NCBI GenBank assembly: GCA_900542145.1
Contig: UQMF01000041.1
Span: 1-9,655 of the forward strand
DNA: 9,655 bases
DNA from: an uncultured Oscillospiraceae bacterium
GTDB taxonomy: Bacteria > Bacillota > Clostridia > Oscillospirales > Ruminococcaceae
Direction of reading: 5' to 3'
Shown: positions 5,084-9,655 of the stretch, piece after piece
Layout: each line of letters starts with the position of its first letter
Numbering within the stretch: the stretch's first letter is position 1
Made by a program: the position numbers and the translations under genes
Notes under the pieces: model-generated
Databases searched by the model: none
What the model was told of the DNA's origin: nothing
The model's input: only the letters and a program-made list of their open reading frames with translations

Positions 5084-7300
5084 ATGAATTTAGCAGAATG
5101 TTTAAAATACATAGCCCCCGCCGACCTCGACTATCAGACCTGGGTGAACGTCGGCATGGCGCTGAAGGAGGAGGGATTGCCCTGCTCCGTGTGGGACGAC
5201 TGGAGCCGCAGCGACAGCCGCTGGCACGCCGGGGAGTGCTCCCGGAAGTGGGAGAGCTTCAACGGCGCTTCTAATCCAGTCACTGGCGCGACGATAATCC
5301 AGCTGGCGAAGGAGCGCGGAATGCCCTTCGCGGAGAGCCGCGCCCTGGACTGGGACGACGAGATATCCTACGAAGCGCCGGAGGAGCACGTCGTGGTGAA
5401 TCCTAACTGGGTGGAGGGCCGCGAGATAACTCCGCCGGCGGACTGGGACCCGGCGCAGGAAATTATCCGCTACCTGGAAGCGCTGTTCGAGCCGGACGAC
5501 CGCGTCGGCTACGTCATGCAGAGCTACGAGAAGGACGGCAGGTACGTCCCGGCTAACAAGGGAGCCTACGACCGCACCGCCGAGCAGCTCATTTCCGGGC
5601 TGCGCAGGTGCCGGGGGGATATCGGCGCAGTCCTCGGGGACTACAACCGGAAAGCCGGGGCGTGGATACGCTTCAATCCGCTGGACGGCAGGGGGATAAA
5701 GAACGAGAACGTGGCGGAATTCCGCTACGCCCTGGTGGAGAGCGACAACGTCGACATCGAACAGCAGAACGCTATTATCCGCGAGCTGGAGCTTCCGGTC
5801 GCGGCGCTGGTCTACAGCGGCAAAAAGAGCCTGCACGCCATCGTCCGTATCGACGCGGAGAACTACGAGGAGTACCGCCGCCGCGTGGATTTCCTCTACC
5901 AGATATGCCAGAAGAACGGATTACAGCCGGACACGCAGAACCGCAATCCCTCCCGGCTGTCGAGGATTCCCGGTGTGCAGCGCGGCGAGAACCGTCAGTA
6001 TATAGTCGATACGGACATCGGGAAATCCGGCTGGAACGAGTGGCGCGAGTGGATAGAGGGCGTGAACGACGACCTCCCGGGCTTCGAGAACGCCGCAGAT
6101 TTCTGGGGGAATATGCCGGAGCTTGCGCCGCCCCTCATCGGGGGAGTACTCCGGCAGGGGCACAAAATGCTCATCGCCGGACCCTCGAAAGCAGGCAAGT
6201 CCTTCGCGCTGATAGAGCTGTGCGCGGCAATCGCGGAGGGCAGGGAGTGGCTCGGCTGGAAGGTAGCCCAGGGCAGGGTGCTGTACGTCAATCTGGAGCT
6301 GGACAAGGCTTCCTGCGAGCACCGTTTCGCGGATATTTACGCCGCCCTCGGCTGGAGTCCCGACAACCTCCGGAACATCGACATCTGGAACCTGCGCGGT
6401 AAATCCGTGCCGATGGATAAGCTGGCGCCGAAGCTGATACGCCGCGCCGCGAAGCGCAATTACCTCGCGATAATCATCGACCCGATTTACAAGGTAATTA
6501 CCGGCGACGAGAATTCCGCCGACCAGATGGCGCATTTCTGCAACCAGTTCGACAAGGTTTGCACGGAGCTTGGCTGCGCGGTGATTTACTGCCATCATCA
6601 CAGCAAGGGCGCGCAGGGCGCTAAGCGGAGCATGGACAGAGCCTCCGGCTCCGGCGTATTCGCCCGCGACCCGGACGCGCTCCTCGACCTCATCGAGCTG
6701 GGGCTTCCGGAAACGCTCGTCAGGGAGGAGCAGAACAGGGCGGTCTGCAGCGTGTGCTATGACCTGCTCGTCCGCAGCGGCAAGGCAGGCGATATTTCAC
6801 AGGACGACATGGTTACGGCTAAGGCAATGCGGGAGCACGTCAGAAACGCGCTTTCGGGGGATTCCCTGCGGCAGGCGGAGGAAAGTATATCGGCGGCGGA
6901 GAAGCTGGCTGAAAGCCGTTCCGCGTGGCGTATCGAGGGTACTCTGCGAGAGTTCCCGAAGTTTCCGCCGGTGAACGTGTGGTTCGATTATCCGATTCAC
7001 AGGATAGACATGTCGGGGGTGCTGAAAGACGTCAACGCTGACGGGGACATTCCCCAGTGGCAGAAGTTCACCGACAAGCGCCGCGAACAGGCGAAGAAGC
7101 AGAACGACAGCAACAAGGTGAAATTCGAGAACGCAATACACACGGCGGATTTCGGCGGCGCTCCGACTGTCGCGGCGCTGTCGGAATACCTTGAGGTCTG
7201 CGAACGAACCGTAAAGCGCTGGGTGGAAAAATACGGCTATTATGTTGACAAGAACGACATGACAGTCAGAAAAAAGGGCGTGGACAGCACGGAGAAATAA
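5084..7300 (+). CDS. Primase-helicase fusion: PriCT-2, AEP-type primase, RepA-like SF4 helicase
   Basis: This 738-residue replication protein probably primes and unwinds phage DNA. Domains in order are: a PriCT-2-like segment (about 5-80) with WVNVGMALKEEG and CSRKWESF; an archaeo-eukaryotic-type primase core (about 120-300) with a motif I-like VESD (218-221), SGKKSLH (245-251) and RLSRIPG (291-297); and a RecA-like AAA_25/RepA helicase with Walker A GPSKAGKS (366-373), Walker B IIIDP (463-467), HHHSKG (504-509) and SGSGVFARDPDALLDL (521-536). A C-terminal helix-turn-helix-like segment (about 693-716, SEYLEVCERTVKRWVEKYG) might bind DNA. ATG 5084 is preferred over the in-frame GTG at 5078, because AAAGG (5074-5078) is well placed for the ATG and overlaps the GTG. 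The gene lies between two structured non-coding regions. PriCT-2 comes before the primase, whereas it usually follows it. Confidence 0.86.
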   Translation: MNLAECLKYIAPADLDYQTWVNVGMALKEEGLPCSVWDDWSRSDSRWHAGECSRKWESFNGASNPVTGATIIQLAKERGMPFAESRALDWDDEISYEAPEEHVVVNPNWVEGREITPPADWDPAQEIIRYLEALFEPDDRVGYVMQSYEKDGRYVPANKGAYDRTAEQLISGLRRCRGDIGAVLGDYNRKAGAWIRFNPLDGRGIKNENVAEFRYALVESDNVDIEQQNAIIRELELPVAALVYSGKKSLHAIVRIDAENYEEYRRRVDFLYQICQKNGLQPDTQNRNPSRLSRIPGVQRGENRQYIVDTDIGKSGWNEWREWIEGVNDDLPGFENAADFWGNMPELAPPLIGGVLRQGHKMLIAGPSKAGKSFALIELCAAIAEGREWLGWKVAQGRVLYVNLELDKASCEHRFADIYAALGWSPDNLRNIDIWNLRGKSVPMDKLAPKLIRRAAKRNYLAIIIDPIYKVITGDENSADQMAHFCNQFDKVCTELGCAVIYCHHHSKGAQGAKRSMDRASGSGVFARDPDALLDLIELGLPETLVREEQNRAVCSVCYDLLVRSGKAGDISQDDMVTAKAMREHVRNALSGDSLRQAEESISAAEKLAESRSAWRIEGTLREFPKFPPVNVWFDYPIHRIDMSGVLKDVNADGDIPQWQKFTDKRREQAKKQNDSNKVKFENAIHTADFGGAPTVAALSEYLEVCERTVKRWVEKYGYYVDKNDMTVRKKGVDSTEK

Positions 7301-7339
7301 CAGGCGCGTCCGGACAGGACACAAGGGAAAATCACGTCA

Positions 7340-7354
7340 TGTCCGCGCCGGACA
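7340..7354. repeat. Palindrome TGTCCG-CGC-CGGACA
   Basis: Perfect 6-bp arms around CGC, centred at 7347. Its centre lies 42 bp from that of the next palindrome (7389), close to four turns of the helix, so two dimeric proteins would bind the same face of the DNA. Confidence 0.6.
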
Positions 7355-7381
7355 AAATTCCGGACACAAACAAATTCGTTG

Positions 7382-7396
7382 GTGTCCGCCGGACAC
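7382..7396. repeat. Palindrome GTGTCCG-C-CGGACAC
   Basis: Perfect 7-bp arms around a single central C. The same half-sites as at 7340-7354 are used with a two-base shorter spacer. A further GGACA follows immediately at 7397-7401. The symmetry fits a dimeric DNA-binding protein. Confidence 0.65.
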
Positions 7397-7404
7397 GGAC
7401 ACAG

Positions 7405-7419
7405 GTATATAATATATAC
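7405..7419. other. AT-rich palindrome, possible DNA-unwinding element or -10 box
   Basis: GTATATAATATATAC is a perfect 7-1-7 palindrome in an otherwise G+C-rich region and is flanked by GGACA (7397-7401) and TGTCC (7420-7424). It contains TATAAT (7408-7413), an exact -10 consensus, but no acceptable -35 hexamer lies 16-18 bases upstream. An unwinding element fits the context at least as well as a promoter. Confidence 0.5.
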
Positions 7420-7435
7420 TGTCCTTTGTCCAGCC

Positions 7436-7499
7436 TGTCATGTGCGTACGGTAGGACACCGCCCTGGGGGTCGGCGGTGTCCCCTACACGCACACGACA
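7436..7499 (+). other. Long interrupted inverted repeat (about 24 paired bases) upstream of rusA
   Basis: The core stem GGACACCGCC (7454-7463) pairs perfectly with GGCGGTGTCC (7473-7482) around a 9-base loop. After bulges of 3 bases (left) and 2 bases (right), GTA pairs with TAC, and TGTCATGTGCGT (7436-7447) matches ACGCACACGACA (7488-7499) at 11 of 12 positions. It could be a cruciform or single-strand initiation structure of the origin, or an RNA hairpin in the rusA leader. GGACA and TGTCC sites form part of the core stem. Confidence 0.72.
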
Positions 7500-7516
7500 A
7501 TGACCCCGGATTTTTT
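7467..7516 (+). terminator. Possible pseudoknot or weak terminator-like structure before rusA
   Basis: GGGGTC in the loop of the preceding hairpin (7467-7472) is fully complementary to GACCCC at 7502-7507. GGA and a run of six T (7511-7516) come next. The pairing would make either a loop-downstream pseudoknot with the 10-bp core stem, or a long-loop terminator-like stem. It is not compatible with the fully extended hairpin, so two states are possible. It lies directly upstream of the rusA ribosome binding site. Termination efficiency cannot be judged by eye. Confidence 0.35.
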
Positions 7517-7539
7517 CTCAGAAAGGAGAATGTAATAAT

Positions 7540-8034
7540 ATGGCAAATGAATGTTACAACTGCGGCGCATATGACGAGGAGCGCGAGGGGTGTACAATGC
7601 CCAGCTGCGATAAATCCTATGCGTGTCCCTTGGAGGATTCCTCATTGCAGTTTTTCCTGCCGATGATACCGCCGACGGTTACGGCGCAGGAACATAAGGT
7701 CACAGTCAGGAACGGCAAGCCGGTGTTCTACGACCCTCCGGAGCTTAAAGAAGCCCGCGCGAAGCTCACGGCGCACCTGGCACAGCACAAGCCGGACAAA
7801 CCGTATACCTGCGGAGTTCGGCTGATAACACGGTGGTGCTTCCCGGTAGAGGGTCACGCTGACGGCGAGTACAGAACGACAAAGCCCGACACGGATAATT
7901 TGCAGAAGCTCCTCAAGGACTGCATGACTGCGGTCGGATTCTGGAAGGACGACGCGCTTGTCGCTTCGGAGTTGTGCGAAAAGTTCTGGGCGGAGATACC
8001 CGGTATTTTCGTAAGAATCGAGGTGCTTGAATGA
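7540..8034 (+). CDS. rusA: RusA-family Holliday junction resolvase with Cys-rich N-terminal extension
   Basis: This 164-residue protein carries a RusA endonuclease domain from about residue 37 to the end. RusA cuts four-way DNA junctions as a dimer. The catalytic pattern of E. coli RusA (Asp70, Asp72, Lys76, Asp91) is reproduced with the same spacing as Asp117, Asp119, Lys123 and Asp138, in KPDTDNLQKLLKDCMT and FWKDD. The domain opens normally with FFLPMIPPTVTAQE. The first 35 residues are an added Cys-rich segment with Cys5, Cys8, Cys18, Cys23 and Cys29, plausibly a small metal-binding knuckle. ATG 7540 has AAAGGAG at 7522-7528. An in-frame TTG at 7645 with its own GGAGG could also give a standard 129-residue RusA. 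The gene probably resolves recombination or replication intermediates before packaging. Confidence 0.88.
   Translation: MANECYNCGAYDEEREGCTMPSCDKSYACPLEDSSLQFFLPMIPPTVTAQEHKVTVRNGKPVFYDPPELKEARAKLTAHLAQHKPDKPYTCGVRLITRWCFPVEGHADGEYRTTKPDTDNLQKLLKDCMTAVGFWKDDALVASELCEKFWAEIPGIFVRIEVLE
7632..7647 (+). promoter_or_regulatory. Internal ribosome binding site and TTG start within rusA
   Basis: GGAGG at 7632-7636 lies 8 bases before TTG 7645-7647, which is codon 36 in the rusA frame. Starting there gives MQFFLPMIPP, close to the expected N-terminus of a stand-alone RusA. GGAGG also encodes part of LEDSS, so coding constraint alone could explain it. Confidence 0.45.
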
Positions 8035-8234
8035 AACTCGAAGAAGTCACGAAAGCGGCGGAACAGGGCGCGGTAGTACTGCACACGCACATGGGGATAA
8101 CGTCCCGTTGCAGGATATCCGGAGTAATTACGCGGTTCGCGAAAGGCGCCTGGTCGTACTCCCTTGAGCTGATGGACGTAAATACGCCCAGCGTTATTAT
8201 CGCGGCGCTGGACGAGGTGGAGGTAGAAAAATGA
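8031..8234 (+). CDS. Small phage protein of unknown function
   Basis: A 67-residue protein that I do not recognise. It starts at ATG 8031, which overlaps the rusA stop as ATGA, with GAGGTG at 8020-8025, so it is probably translationally coupled to rusA. The N-terminus (LEEVTKAAEQGAVVLH) looks helical. The middle, with CRISGVITRFAKGAWSYSLEL, suggests a small beta-barrel or SH3-like sheet, and the end VIIAALDEVEVEK is acidic. No signal peptide or membrane segment is seen, and it has a single Cys. Its tight packing with clear ribosome binding sites on both sides supports a real gene despite its size. Confidence 0.65.
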   Translation: MKLEEVTKAAEQGAVVLHTHMGITSRCRISGVITRFAKGAWSYSLELMDVNTPSVIIAALDEVEVEK

Positions 8235-8527
8235 GTGAATACATAGGACGCGAAAGCATAAGGAAGTCGCTTATGGAGGTGTGTTCGGACGAGAACTGCC
8301 CGATGTTTATCGCCGCGACAATCGACCAGGTTATTGACTATGAGCCTGCCGCCGATGTCGCGCCGGTGGTGCATGCGTACTGGATATATCAGAAGCCGTA
8401 CGACGAATACACATGGAGACCGTACATATGCAGCAGCTGCAAAACGCACGGCGGTAAGCACCGGACGAATTATTGCCAATCATGCGGCGCTAAGATGGAC
8501 GGCAAGGAGCGGCAGAACAATGAGTAA
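8231..8527 (+). CDS. Small zinc-ribbon phage protein
   Basis: A 98-residue protein with a C-terminal zinc-ribbon: CSSC (67-70) and CQSCGAKMDG (82-91), typical of small proteins in phages of Clostridia. The N-terminal half (YIGRESIRKSLMEVCSDENCP, followed by IDQVIDYEPAADVAPVVHAYW) matches the common pattern in which a short helical region and a 'PAADVAPVVHG-W' stretch precede the Zn-ribbon. The function of this group is unknown; DNA, RNA or protein binding are all possible. The start ATG 8231 overlaps the previous stop as ATGA and has GGAGGT at 8219-8224. Two extra Cys (18 and 23) lie outside the ribbon. Confidence 0.75.
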   Translation: MSEYIGRESIRKSLMEVCSDENCPMFIAATIDQVIDYEPAADVAPVVHAYWIYQKPYDEYTWRPYICSSCKTHGGKHRTNYCQSCGAKMDGKERQNNE

Positions 8528-8633
8528 CGTAGATATAGTGTTCGCCCGAAAGAACGTAGAAAGCACCAGAAGAAATGGTGAAGCAGCTTCCAAACTGCCC
8601 TGTATGCGGAGCAAAGGCGTATCTTCACGGTGA
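8520..8633 (+). CDS. Possible 37-residue peptide bridging two zinc-protein genes
   Basis: An ATG at 8520 overlaps the end of the upstream gene by 8 bases and has AAGGAG at 8504-8509 (10-base spacing). It encodes MSNVDIVFARKNVESTRRNG followed by a basic, Ser-rich end that stops at 8633. No family is recognised. The next gene (8575) has a poor ribosome binding site, so translation of this short frame may serve mainly to deliver ribosomes to it. It could also be a chance frame; only the site and the coupling geometry support it. Confidence 0.3.
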   Translation: MSNVDIVFARKNVESTRRNGEAASKLPCMRSKGVSSR

Positions 8634-8835
8634 TACCGTTGACGGCTTTTGGTTTGGCTGGTCTATAGGCTGTCCGAGATATTGTCTTAATGACGGAATA
8701 CACGGACATGACCTGAACACTCCGCAGGAGGAATATCTTGCAGAACATGGATTTGCGACAAAAGAGCAAGCAGTCGCATGGTGGGAAAAGCGGGTCAAAT
8801 TGGACGGAGGTGGAACAAATGGCGAGGATCATTGA
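8575..8835 (+). CDS. Lar-like restriction-alleviation family protein (zinc ribbon)
   Basis: An 86-residue protein resembling the Lar family. It opens with MVKQLPNCPVCGAK, where Cys8 and Cys11 form the first knuckle. A second pair, Cys33 and Cys37, follows in IGCPRYCLND, and the EQAVAWWEKRV segment (65-74) stands in the place of the family's closing 'eA...WN-R' helix. Rac-prophage Lar modulates type I restriction-modification. Most phage homologues are uncharacterised, so anti-restriction activity is inferred. The start ATG 8575 has only a weak AGAAG upstream, with GTG 8578 as an alternative. The 3' end overlaps the next gene by 17 bases. Codon use is visibly more A+T-rich than in the recombination genes. 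Confidence 0.68.
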   Translation: MVKQLPNCPVCGAKAYLHGDTVDGFWFGWSIGCPRYCLNDGIHGHDLNTPQEEYLAEHGFATKEQAVAWWEKRVKLDGGGTNGEDH

Positions 8836-9010
8836 AATTGAAATCGGCTGCTGCGGTGAATGCCCCTACTATAGCATGAAAAAGCATAAATGCCAGCGTG
8901 GCGCAGTTGACGAGGGTGAAGCGAGAGACCATTTTTACAGGGATTGTCCGCTATCCTGGCGTGAGCTTCCCGAAAACGGGGATATAAACGGAGGTGACAC
9001 AGATGTCTGA
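8819..9010 (+). CDS. Small Cys-rich probable metal-binding protein
   Basis: A 63-residue protein. The frame is open further upstream, but ATG 8819 is chosen because GGAGGTG at 8806-8812 sits 6 bases before it. The sequence has CCGECPYY (11-18), Cys25 and a late DCPL (42-45), a layout seen in short phage and host proteins annotated only as hypothetical or Zn-binding. The end (PENGDINGGDTDV) is acidic and probably disordered, and its coding DNA holds the ribosome binding site of the next gene. It overlaps its neighbours on both sides (17 and 8 bases). No function can be assigned. Confidence 0.65.
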   Translation: MARIIEIEIGCCGECPYYSMKKHKCQRGAVDEGEARDHFYRDCPLSWRELPENGDINGGDTDV

Positions 9011-9215
9011 AATCAAGCTGAAGCTGAAGCCCTGCCCGTTCTGCGGGGGCGAAGTAATTATGATGCGCTCGGAAAGCCTGGAAACTGGCTTCGTGAGCTA
9101 TTATGTTTCACACAATGATCCATTTAATTGCGCATACGAAATCAGACAGCAGAGCGCAAGCCGGACTATACAGGAAGCCACTAACAAATGGAACAGGAGG
9201 GCTGATAATGGCTAA
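9003..9215 (+). CDS. Lar-family restriction-alleviation-like protein
   Basis: A 70-residue protein with the standard Lar opening LKPCPFCGGE (8-17, Cys11 and Cys14) and the closing helix EATNKWNRRA (58-67), both hallmarks of the Lar/restriction-alleviation family. The second metal site is reduced to a single Cys43, perhaps with His37, instead of a CxxC. ATG 9003 is chosen over the in-frame GTG 8994 because GGAGGTG (8990-8996) lies 6 bases before the ATG and overlaps the GTG. It overlaps genes on both sides. The likely role is protection of phage DNA from host restriction or modulation of modification. That role is inferred from the family name protein; few members have been tested. Confidence 0.75.
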   Translation: MSEIKLKLKPCPFCGGEVIMMRSESLETGFVSYYVSHNDPFNCAYEIRQQSASRTIQEATNKWNRRADNG

Positions 9216-9435
9216 AGTAAAATGCAGGTCGTGCGATATCTGCGGCGAGATGAACGCCAAAGATGGATTTATGCTCAAGGCTAAACGCATGGAATCTCAC
9301 AAAGTAAGAGATACGCTCGGGTATATAATAGGCGTAAAATACAGGTGGGCAAGAATTGACCTCTGCGAAAGCTGCTATAATGAGATAGTCAGGAGCTGCC
9401 ACCGGATCCGTCGCGAACAGAAGGAGGGCTTATGA
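9208..9435 (+). CDS. Small zinc-finger-like phage protein
   Basis: A 75-residue protein with two Cys pairs, CDIC (9-12) and CESC (53-56), separated by a basic stretch containing MLKAKRMESHKVRD and KYRWARIDL. The second pair follows a beta strand, as in zinc-ribbon or treble-clef folds, and further Cys occur at 6 and 64. It is Lys/Arg-rich and could bind nucleic acid. ATG 9208 is chosen for AGGAGG at 9195-9200 with a 7-base gap, although the frame is open upstream. It overlaps the Lar-like gene by 8 bases and the next gene by 4 (ATGA). No known family is recognised with confidence. Confidence 0.68.
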   Translation: MAKVKCRSCDICGEMNAKDGFMLKAKRMESHKVRDTLGYIIGVKYRWARIDLCESCYNEIVRSCHRIRREQKEGL

Positions 9436-9655
9436 CCCGTGAAGAACTAGAACAGATATACTACCTCCACCGTGAACTCCGAATGTGGGAGCAGGAGCTT
9501 GAACGCCTCCGCTGCCGTTCGCTGGTGCGTTCGCCGCAGCCGAACACCGGGAGCAGCTCCGGAACGTCGGATAAGGTCGGAGAGCTTGCCGAAAGGCGCA
9601 TTGACCTGGAGCGCCGCATAGAACTCAAGCGCGAGGAGATACAGCGGCGCCGCGA
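9432..9655 (+). CDS. DUF1492/ArpU-like phage transcription regulator, N-terminal part
   Basis: The frame opens at ATG 9432, overlapping the previous stop as ATGA, with AAGGAGG at 9421-9427, and is still open at the end of the window (74 codons visible). The visible part is a charged helical region (REELEQIYYLHRELRMWEQE), a Pro/Ser/Gly loop (RSPQPNTGSSSGTSDKVGEL) and a second charged helix (LERRIELKREEIQRRR). This matches the N-terminal coiled coil of DUF1492 and ArpU/RinA-type phage proteins, whose unseen C-terminal half would be a sigma-70 region-4-like HTH. Such proteins commonly lie at the end of the early region and are linked to late transcription control. Base composition returns to G+C-rich. 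The call rests on the N-terminus only. Confidence 0.6.
   Translation, partial: MTREELEQIYYLHRELRMWEQELERLRCRSLVRSPQPNTGSSSGTSDKVGELAERRIDLERRIELKREEIQRRR

Larger units (their letters stand above)
7309..7482. other. Candidate replication origin / control region rich in GGACA sites
   Basis: The 239 bases between the primase-helicase and rusA carry no convincing gene. I count seven GGACA (7312, 7317, 7350, 7362, 7391, 7397, 7454) and five TGTCC (7340, 7383, 7420, 7427, 7478) in 171 bp, where chance would give less than one. Four are extended to CCGGACA. Two face each other as palindromes, an AT-rich palindrome lies between sites, and a long hairpin closes the region. Direct and inverted short sites plus an AT-rich segment next to a replication initiator gene is the usual makeup of an iteron-type origin. 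The protein that would bind, possibly the HTH-like tail of the primase, is inferred. The alternative is a repressor-operator region for the rusA operon. Confidence 0.55.

Noticed and set aside
5102..5836. Minus-strand open frame of 244 codons within the primase-helicase gene
   Set aside because: Shadow of the strongly supported plus-strand gene; the Val/Leu/Arg composition reflects antisense of its codons and no motif is seen.
7379..7413. Sigma-70 promoter with TTGGTG and TATAAT
   Set aside because: The -10 match is exact, but the spacer would be 23 bases and no other -35 fits at 16-18; the AT palindrome explains the match equally well.
7379..7666. Plus-strand frame of 95 codons starting in the non-coding region before rusA
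   Set aside because: It runs through the hairpin and overlaps rusA out of frame. No ribosome binding site precedes it and the product lacks any recognisable pattern.
1..9655. tRNA genes or integrase attachment site
   Set aside because: No cloverleaf-like sequence, integrase gene or long direct repeat pair was noticed when reading both strands.

Overview
The window reads as the replication and recombination module of a temperate phage or prophage from a Gram-positive gut-type bacterium (Clostridia/Oscillospirales-like, a guess). The signs are strong AGGAGG-type ribosome binding sites, a G+C-rich coding style, all genes on the + strand, and start/stop overlaps that suggest one translationally coupled operon. 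No integrase, capsid or host housekeeping gene is visible, so an integrated and a free phage cannot be told apart here.

Layout. Positions 3-323 hold the C-terminal end of a PAPS-reductase-family protein. Positions 320-4930 form the recombination block: an SMC/Rad50-like ATPase (320-1606), a Sak4/AAA_24-type RecA-fold ATPase (1606-2658), a DUF669-like protein that is probably single-strand-DNA associated (2747-3262), and an SF2 DEAH helicase (3269-4930). A 132-bp palindromic element made of AATKCGK heptads (4936-5067) separates the helicase from a large primase-helicase fusion (5084-7300). The 239-bp gap after that gene (7301-7539) is dense in GGACA/TGTCC sites, paired palindromes, an AT palindrome and a long hairpin. 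It is the best candidate replication origin or control region in the window. A RusA-type resolvase with a Cys-rich N-terminal extension follows (7540-8034).

From 8031 to 9435 there is a run of small tightly packed genes, most of them Cys-rich probable zinc-binding proteins. Two resemble Lar-family restriction-alleviation proteins. The run looks like an accessory or counter-defence strip. From about 8520 it is visibly richer in A+T than the upstream block, which suggests mosaic origin. The window closes with the start of a DUF1492/ArpU-like gene (9432 onward), a family usually placed at the early/late junction of Firmicute phages.

Together the genes supply strand annealing and exchange (Sak4-like ATPase with the DUF669 protein), DNA end or structure handling (SMC-like ATPase, SF2 helicase), priming and unwinding (primase-helicase) and junction resolution (RusA). 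The candidates most worth following up are the 7309-7516 structured region, the palindromic insertion at 4936-5067, the internal start site in rusA, the domain order of the primase, and the zinc-protein cluster. All functional calls come from reading motifs by eye; no database search was run.
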